Assembly (NCBI GenBank): GCA_021789755.1
Contig: JAJYJD010000092.1
Span: forward strand, 1-12,065
Source of the DNA: Bacteroidota bacterium
Lineage (GTDB): Bacteria > Bacteroidota > Ignavibacteria > Kryptoniales > JAKASW01
Length of the DNA: 12,065 nt
Reading direction: 5' to 3'
The position numbers were made by a program, and so were the translations under genes. Every line of letters starts with the position of its first letter. Positions within the stretch are counted from its first letter, which is position 1. The notes under the pieces are model-generated. The model saw only the letters and a list, made by a program, of their open reading frames with translations, did not search any database and was not told the DNA's origin. This document shows, one piece after another, positions 8,071-12,065 of this stretch.

Positions 8071-9354
8071 TCAAATCGCCGCTGGGTCCATCCTTGGAAC
8101 GAGAAGGTGGAACAGCAGCAGCGCTATCAGGTACACGGTTCCGCAAACAACGAAAAGGATCACATAACTTCCCGTAAGCTGAAGGATAAAACCGGCTGCG
8201 GTGGCGATGAGCATCCCTCCCACTGCGCCCGCCATACCTCCAAGACCTACTACCGAACCGACAGCTCTTTTCGGGAACATGTCCGAGGCGGTCGTGAAGA
8301 GGTTGGCAGACCAGCCCTGGTGAGCTGCTGCGGCCACGCCGATCAGTAATACCGCCCACCACTCCGGCACCACCGCGGCGAAGACTATCGGCACTATGAG
8401 CACAGCACAAATCAGCATCACGAGTTTCCTCCCCTTGTTGATGCTATAGCCTCTCTTGATAAATACACCCGACAGCCAGCCGCCCCCGACGCTCCCGATG
8501 CTCGTCATGGTGTAGATGACGATAAGCGGCAAACCGAGCTGCGCGAGGTTCAAGCCGTAGCGCTGGTTAAGAAAAAGCGGAAGCCAGTATAGATAGAACC
8601 ACCATATCGGATCGGTCAGGAACTTGCCTGCGACAAATGCCCACGTTTGTCTGTGTTTCAGCAAGCTCAGCCACGGGATTTTCTCCGTCTGCAACTCTGC
8701 CGGATCGCTCTCGATGTAAGCCAGTTCCGCCTTGCCAAGTTTCTTCTGTTTTCTAGGTACCTCGAACAACCAGATCCAGAGGACCACCCATATAAATCCC
8801 AGGGCGCCGGTGAAAATGAATGCCTCACGCCAGCTCCAGGTCAGCGTGAGCCATGGAACAACCAGCGGCGCCACGACCGCCCCGATATTAGCGCCGGAAT
8901 TGAAGATGCCGGTCGCAAGGGCCCTTTCCTTCTTCGGGAACCATTCCGCCGTAGCCTTGATAGCCGCGGGAAAGTTGCCGGACTCGCCCAGTCCGAGCAG
9001 GAACCGCGCGAAGCCGAAACCGAAGACTGTGTTCACGAGCGCGTGGGCCATTGCCGCGAGACTCCACACGAATATTGAGATCCCATACCCGATCTTTGTC
9101 CCGATCTTGTCTATAAGCCTCCCGACCGAAATCAGCCCGATGGCGTAGGCAGCCTGGAAAGCTGTCACGATATAGCCGTATTCGATCTGATTCCAACCGA
9201 TCTCCTTCTGAAGAACGGGCGCGAGTATGCCGAGTACCTGTCTGTCGATGTAGTTGATGGTAGTTGCAAAGAAGAGAAGGCCGCATACCGTCCATCTGTA
9301 ATGGCCGAGTTTCTCCCGATCCAAGTTCACACTTTGTGCATTTACTTCCGCCAC
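8071..9354 (-). CDS. exuT: MFS hexuronate transporter, ExuT-like
   Basis: This 427-residue inner-membrane protein belongs to the anion:cation symporter branch of the major facilitator superfamily, which includes ExuT (galacturonate/glucuronate-proton symport). Hydrophobic segments fit about 12 helices. Family marks are TINYIDRQVLGILAP in helix 1 (32-46), the helix 2-3 loop GRLIDKIGTKIG (78-89), RFLLGLGESGNFPAAIK (117-133), a charged central loop (about 198-230), WWFYLYWLPLFL (251-262), and HQGWSANLFTTASDMFPKRAVGS (345-367). The start is GTG at 9354. GGGGA lies about 7 nt upstream and no ATG is available before helix 1. It lies 85 bp after the polygalacturonase stop and 64 bp before uxaE. Hexuronate as substrate is inferred from similarity and context; related members carry glucarate, galactonate or phthalate. 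Confidence 0.85.
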   Translation of the reverse strand: MAEVNAQSVNLDREKLGHYRWTVCGLLFFATTINYIDRQVLGILAPVLQKEIGWNQIEYGYIVTAFQAAYAIGLISVGRLIDKIGTKIGYGISIFVWSLAAMAHALVNTVFGFGFARFLLGLGESGNFPAAIKATAEWFPKKERALATGIFNSGANIGAVVAPLVVPWLTLTWSWREAFIFTGALGFIWVVLWIWLFEVPRKQKKLGKAELAYIESDPAELQTEKIPWLSLLKHRQTWAFVAGKFLTDPIWWFYLYWLPLFLNQRYGLNLAQLGLPLIVIYTMTSIGSVGGGWLSGVFIKRGYSINKGRKLVMLICAVLIVPIVFAAVVPEWWAVLLIGVAAAAHQGWSANLFTTASDMFPKRAVGSVVGLGGMAGAVGGMLIATAAGFILQLTGSYVILFVVCGTVYLIALLLFHLLVPRMDPAAI

Positions 9355-9439
9355 GTGTCAGTCCCCACTGTGAATTTTAAATTGTCTTCATTTTCGGAAA
9401 CCAATTCCTTTGAAGTTCCCGGTTTCTGCCTGCTGGCTC

Positions 9440-9688
9440 TCATTTCACCAGCACCATCTTCTGGATTTGCCTCTGTCCGCCGCTCTCCAGGATGCTGAAG
9501 TATACTCCCGATGCGAATCTCCCGCCGTCGAATACTGATCTGTACATTTTGCCGCTCTGCGCATCGCCGGAAAATAGAACCGTCACTTCCTGACCGAGGA
9601 TGTTGTAAACCCTCAGTGAAGCTGTACCCTTCTTCGCGACCGTGAACTCTATTGTAGTGGTCGGGTTGAATGGATTCGGATAATTCTG
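9440..9688 (-). repeat. Sorting-tail cassette, copy 1 (in the polygalacturonase)
   Basis: This 249-bp segment matches 11023-11271 at a constant offset of 1583 bp, without gaps. By eye there are 5 differences: two silent, and three changing residues (D/E, S/R and M/V in SGDAQSGKM versus SGEAQRGKV). The match starts at the last base of the TGA stop and ends at the Gln codon of QNYPNPFNP. Confidence 0.93.
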
Positions 9689-11026
9689 CATCAGGTCGAA
9701 TTCGGCGGGAACCTCGGCACTTTCGAACGATCTCACTCCGGTCAAGACTCCGCCAGTTTGGAGGATGAAGCCTGCGCCGGAGTTTACGTTCAAGACTGTC
9801 GCTTCCGTGTCCACGGTTGCGTTCCTGACTTCGAGCCCCGTGCCGGAAGAAATGGAGACATTCTCCAACACTATATGGGTCATGAGATCTTCCGGCAGCC
9901 CGACTATGACCCCGGCGGTCGGCGAATTCACCGATGTCAAATTGACTATTCTTATATCATGGTAATAAGGGGTAGTGGACGTAACCGGTTGTGCGGTATC
10001 CGACGAAGGTATTGTCGGATAGTATCCAGAGAGCCAGATCGGGTTGGAAACGTTCTGCATAGTTATGTTGCTGTAAGTGATATCCCTGACATTCCCGCCG
10101 TTGCCGCGGTAAGACTTTATCCGCAGCCCATTCTGTGTGCCGTTGAAAGAACAACTGTCCACCTGCATGCTGTCCACTCCACCGGACGTTTCGCTTCCGA
10201 TCGAGACGCCGTGGCCATGAAGGATTGTGCAGTCTGTTACCCAGATATTGGAACAGCCGGCATTGGGGTCCGTCGGGTCGTACCTTCCGGATTTGACGGC
10301 AATGTCGTCGTCGCCGTTGTCGATCCGACAATGGGAGATGTACACAAAATGACACGTGGCCGGATCTATCCCATCCGTATTTGGCGAATTTGACGGAGCC
10401 GATATGGTCACATTTTTTACCCAGACATACCAGCAGTACTCCAATGAAACGTGAAACTGCGGCGAATTCTGGAGCGTCACGCTGTCGATCGTGATGTTTT
10501 GAGAATGATTGAACTGCATCAGCCGTGGCCTGACAGAAATAGCGCCGCTCTTGTAAGCCGTCCACCACGGTTGTCCGTTGCCGTCAATCGTGCCTTGTCC
10601 GGATATGGTAATGTTGGACGCATGGTTCGATGTGACAAGCGGCTGGAGCGAGTTCGGCATCGGGCCTGACGTGTCAGCACCTGCCGGGTAATAGGCTTTC
10701 ACGTTCGGCGTCGCCAGTAACGTAGCCGAGCTGTCGATTTCAAGCGTCACGTTGCTCATCAGGGTTATCGGACCTGTCACAAATGTCCCGTGTGAGAACT
10801 CGACCACTCCGCCGCCGGCGTTGGAACAGCTGTCGATCGCGGATTGGATCGCCCGTGTGTTGTCGGTCTTGCCGTCTCCGACAAAATCGCTTGTCGAAGC
10901 TACAAACCTTTTGCCGTCTGCCCGGGACCTTGATTCGCTCCTGGACGGAACCTGGTACAGGCAGACGAGTATCGCCGCGAGGAGTGAGATGCGCATGGAA
11001 GGATTCGCCTGGTAGATTCGGATCAT
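9440..11026 (-). CDS. Secreted GH28 polygalacturonase with type IX sorting tail
   Basis: This 528-residue glycoside hydrolase family 28 enzyme hydrolyses alpha-1,4 bonds between galacturonate units of pectin, outside the cell or on its surface. The N-terminus carries a hydrophobic signal segment (about 13-26). The beta-helix opens with VGDGKTDNTRAIQSAID (49-65). All four GH28 active-site motifs are present: NTDG with D218 (216-219), GDD with D239 and D240 (238-240), GHG with H272 (271-273) and RIK (302-304). The tail QNYPNPFNPTTTIEF to KMVLVK (447-528) is a type IX secretion sorting domain, almost identical in DNA to that of the gene upstream. The ATG at 11026 overlaps the upstream stop as ATGA. 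An alternative ATG at 10996 (residue 11) gives a more compact signal peptide; neither has a strong ribosome binding site. Endo versus exo action cannot be decided by eye, and rhamnogalacturonase or xylogalacturonase activity is possible. Confidence 0.93.
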   Translation of the reverse strand: MIRIYQANPSMRISLLAAILVCLYQVPSRSESRSRADGKRFVASTSDFVGDGKTDNTRAIQSAIDSCSNAGGGVVEFSHGTFVTGPITLMSNVTLEIDSSATLLATPNVKAYYPAGADTSGPMPNSLQPLVTSNHASNITISGQGTIDGNGQPWWTAYKSGAISVRPRLMQFNHSQNITIDSVTLQNSPQFHVSLEYCWYVWVKNVTISAPSNSPNTDGIDPATCHFVYISHCRIDNGDDDIAVKSGRYDPTDPNAGCSNIWVTDCTILHGHGVSIGSETSGGVDSMQVDSCSFNGTQNGLRIKSYRGNGGNVRDITYSNITMQNVSNPIWLSGYYPTIPSSDTAQPVTSTTPYYHDIRIVNLTSVNSPTAGVIVGLPEDLMTHIVLENVSISSGTGLEVRNATVDTEATVLNVNSGAGFILQTGGVLTGVRSFESAEVPAEFDLMQNYPNPFNPTTTIEFTVAKKGTASLRVYNILGQEVTVLFSGDAQSGKMYRSVFDGGRFASGVYFSILESGGQRQIQKMVLVK

Positions 11027-11271
11027 TTCACCAGCACCATCTTCTGGATTTGCCTCTGTCCGCCGCTCTCTAGGATGCTGAAGTATACTCCCGATGCGAA
11101 TCTCCCGCCGTCGAATACCGATCTGTACACTTTGCCTCTCTGCGCTTCGCCGGAAAATAGAACCGTCACTTCCTGACCGAGGATGTTGTAAACCCTCAGT
11201 GAAGCTGTACCCTTCTTCGCGACCGTGAACTCTATTGTAGTGGTCGGGTTGAATGGATTCGGATAATTCTG
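11023..11271 (-). repeat. Sorting-tail cassette, copy 2 (in the upstream secreted protein)
   Basis: This is the second copy of the 249-bp segment. Beyond its inner edge (after base 11271) the two genes share only a short similar phrase and then unrelated sequence. Its outer end contains GTGAAATGA, so the duplicated DNA includes the ATG used as the polygalacturonase start. Confidence 0.93.
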
Positions 11272-12065
11272 AAATAGTCTGAAAACTGCCGGGACACTCT
11301 CAGCACCGCGAACCGCTGACGAGCCAAAGTTTCCCACCACGAAAGTCCCGAGCGCGGTCACGCCGCCGCGCGATACGGTGAAGGGCGAAGAACTCAGCTG
11401 CGTCGTGTAGCTTCCGCTCCCCGCCTCCGCGTAGGTGGAGGAATCGCTTTGAAGATATATTCTTGCATACGCAGATCTGTCTGCGGCAAAGGAAGTGTCC
11501 TCCTCGGATGCTATCCAGCCGAATTGAAGTGCGTAATTGCCGCTCCCGCCGCCGCTTGCAGCCAGCTTCCATTTCAGGTTCACGCGCGCTGGACCGTCGG
11601 CCTTCGAATTGGAATCGGGCATCACGGAGACGCTTATTGTATCCGCCGTACCGCTGCTGTTTAATACCCATGCGGGAGCATAGCCCGCAAGCGTGCCGAC
11701 CGGGAAGAGTACCTGCGTTGAGCCTACTCCGGGCACTTTCAAGACGCCGGTGCTGTCTGTCGCGACATATCTCGTGGGAGAGCCGCCGTTCACAAGGTGA
11801 GCAATAAGATCATTTGAACCGAGGATCAACTCTCCGATGACGACTCCGAGAGATCCGTTGACAGTCACATCTTTCGTCATTCTCACGCCGCCGGTGTTTA
11901 TTATCGTCAAATTGTGGACCGAATCGGGGAGCCAACCACCAGTATTTTGAGGAGCGGTTCCGTTGTAGACGTAGTTCGCCTTCGTACTGAAGGTCATCAC
12001 TCCCGTTACCTGTACAGGTCCGCCGCTGTCGAGCCCGACGGAGCTGCCGATGCCCAACGTCGCGC
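11023..12065 (-). CDS. C-terminal part of a secreted protein with type IX sorting tail (start beyond right edge)
   Basis: The frame is open from the right edge to TGA at 11025-11023, giving 347 whole codons. A TTG at 12057 could be read as a start, but the frame continues upstream of it and there is no signal peptide, so the true start lies outside. The visible N-terminal part is rich in Gly, Ser, Thr, Val and Asn with phrases such as NLTIINTGGVRMTKDVTVNGSL. Such strand-turn repeats are common in long surface proteins of this bacterial group. A further beta-rich region follows, and the last 82 residues (QNYPNPFNPTTTIEF to KMVLVK) form the sorting domain. I do not recognise a catalytic domain. 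Its stop overlaps the polygalacturonase start by 4 bp, so the two are probably co-transcribed. A role in pectin binding or degradation is possible from position only. Confidence 0.85.
   Translation of the reverse strand, partial: ATLGIGSSVGLDSGGPVQVTGVMTFSTKANYVYNGTAPQNTGGWLPDSVHNLTIINTGGVRMTKDVTVNGSLGVVIGELILGSNDLIAHLVNGGSPTRYVATDSTGVLKVPGVGSTQVLFPVGTLAGYAPAWVLNSSGTADTISVSVMPDSNSKADGPARVNLKWKLAASGGGSGNYALQFGWIASEEDTSFAADRSAYARIYLQSDSSTYAEAGSGSYTTQLSSSPFTVSRGGVTALGTFVVGNFGSSAVRGAESVPAVFRLFQNYPNPFNPTTTIEFTVAKKGTASLRVYNILGQEVTVLFSGEAQRGKVYRSVFDGGRFASGVYFSILESGGQRQIQKMVLVK

Noticed and set aside
9397..9426. GAAACC/GGTTTC stem between the polygalacturonase and exuT as a terminator
   Set aside because: The stem is only 6 bp with an 18-nt loop and no T run follows, so it is not convincing as a terminator or attenuator.
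9957..10568. Minus-strand frame of 203 codons inside the polygalacturonase
   Set aside because: It overlaps the GH28 catalytic core in another frame; the GH28 frame has all four active-site motifs.
12055..12057. TTG as start codon of the right-edge gene
   Set aside because: The frame remains open upstream to the window edge, there is no signal peptide after the TTG, and a type IX cargo protein should have one. The gene is simply cut.
1..12065. CRISPR arrays, tRNA or rRNA genes, insertion sequences, phage genes
   Set aside because: No regularly spaced repeats, cloverleaf-like segments, transposase motifs or terminal inverted repeats were seen. The only large repeat is the sorting-tail cassette.

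Overview
The window holds six genes, all on the minus strand, so transcription runs from right to left. Both edges cut a gene. The organism looks like a member of the FCB group (Bacteroidota, Ignavibacteria, Chlorobi and relatives). Two secreted proteins end in the 'QNYPNPFNPTTTIEF...' tail typical of type IX secretion cargo in that group. Clear Shine-Dalgarno sequences precede gltB, gltD and uxaE, which fits an Ignavibacteria-like branch better than classical Bacteroidetes, where such sites are usually weak. This placement is inference from sequence character; no database was searched.

Right half (about 12065 to 6444): a pectin / galacturonate utilisation group. From upstream to downstream it contains the 3' part of a large secreted protein with a type IX sorting tail, then a secreted GH28 polygalacturonase with the same tail (4-bp stop/start overlap). 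These are followed by a hexuronate transporter of the MFS (ExuT-like, GTG start) and the tagaturonate epimerase UxaE. The implied job is to cut polygalacturonan outside the cell, import galacturonate, and convert tagaturonate to fructuronate inside. The isomerase (UxaC) and the later enzymes (UxuB, UxuA, KdgK, KdgA) are not in the window.

Middle (5987 to 6443): a 457-bp intergenic gap. It holds a plausible sigma70-like promoter for gltB, a perfect 12-bp inverted repeat with clustered TAATT boxes, and a roughly 290-bp GC-richer block with small hairpins and no convincing gene.

Left half (5986 to 1): gltB and gltD, the large and small subunits of NADPH-dependent glutamate synthase. They overlap by 8 bp, and gltD has a strong ribosome binding site inside the end of gltB. 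gltD runs off the left edge about 10 to 30 residues before its expected end.

The most notable structural signal is a 249-bp segment present twice, 1583 bp apart (9440-9688 and 11023-11271), with only 5 mismatches. It encodes exactly the shared sorting tail up to the last base of the stop codon, while the flanking protein sequences are unrelated. This looks like recent duplication or gene conversion of a secretion-signal cassette. I see no clear sign of a wholly new system, and no CRISPR array, tRNA, rRNA or transposase.
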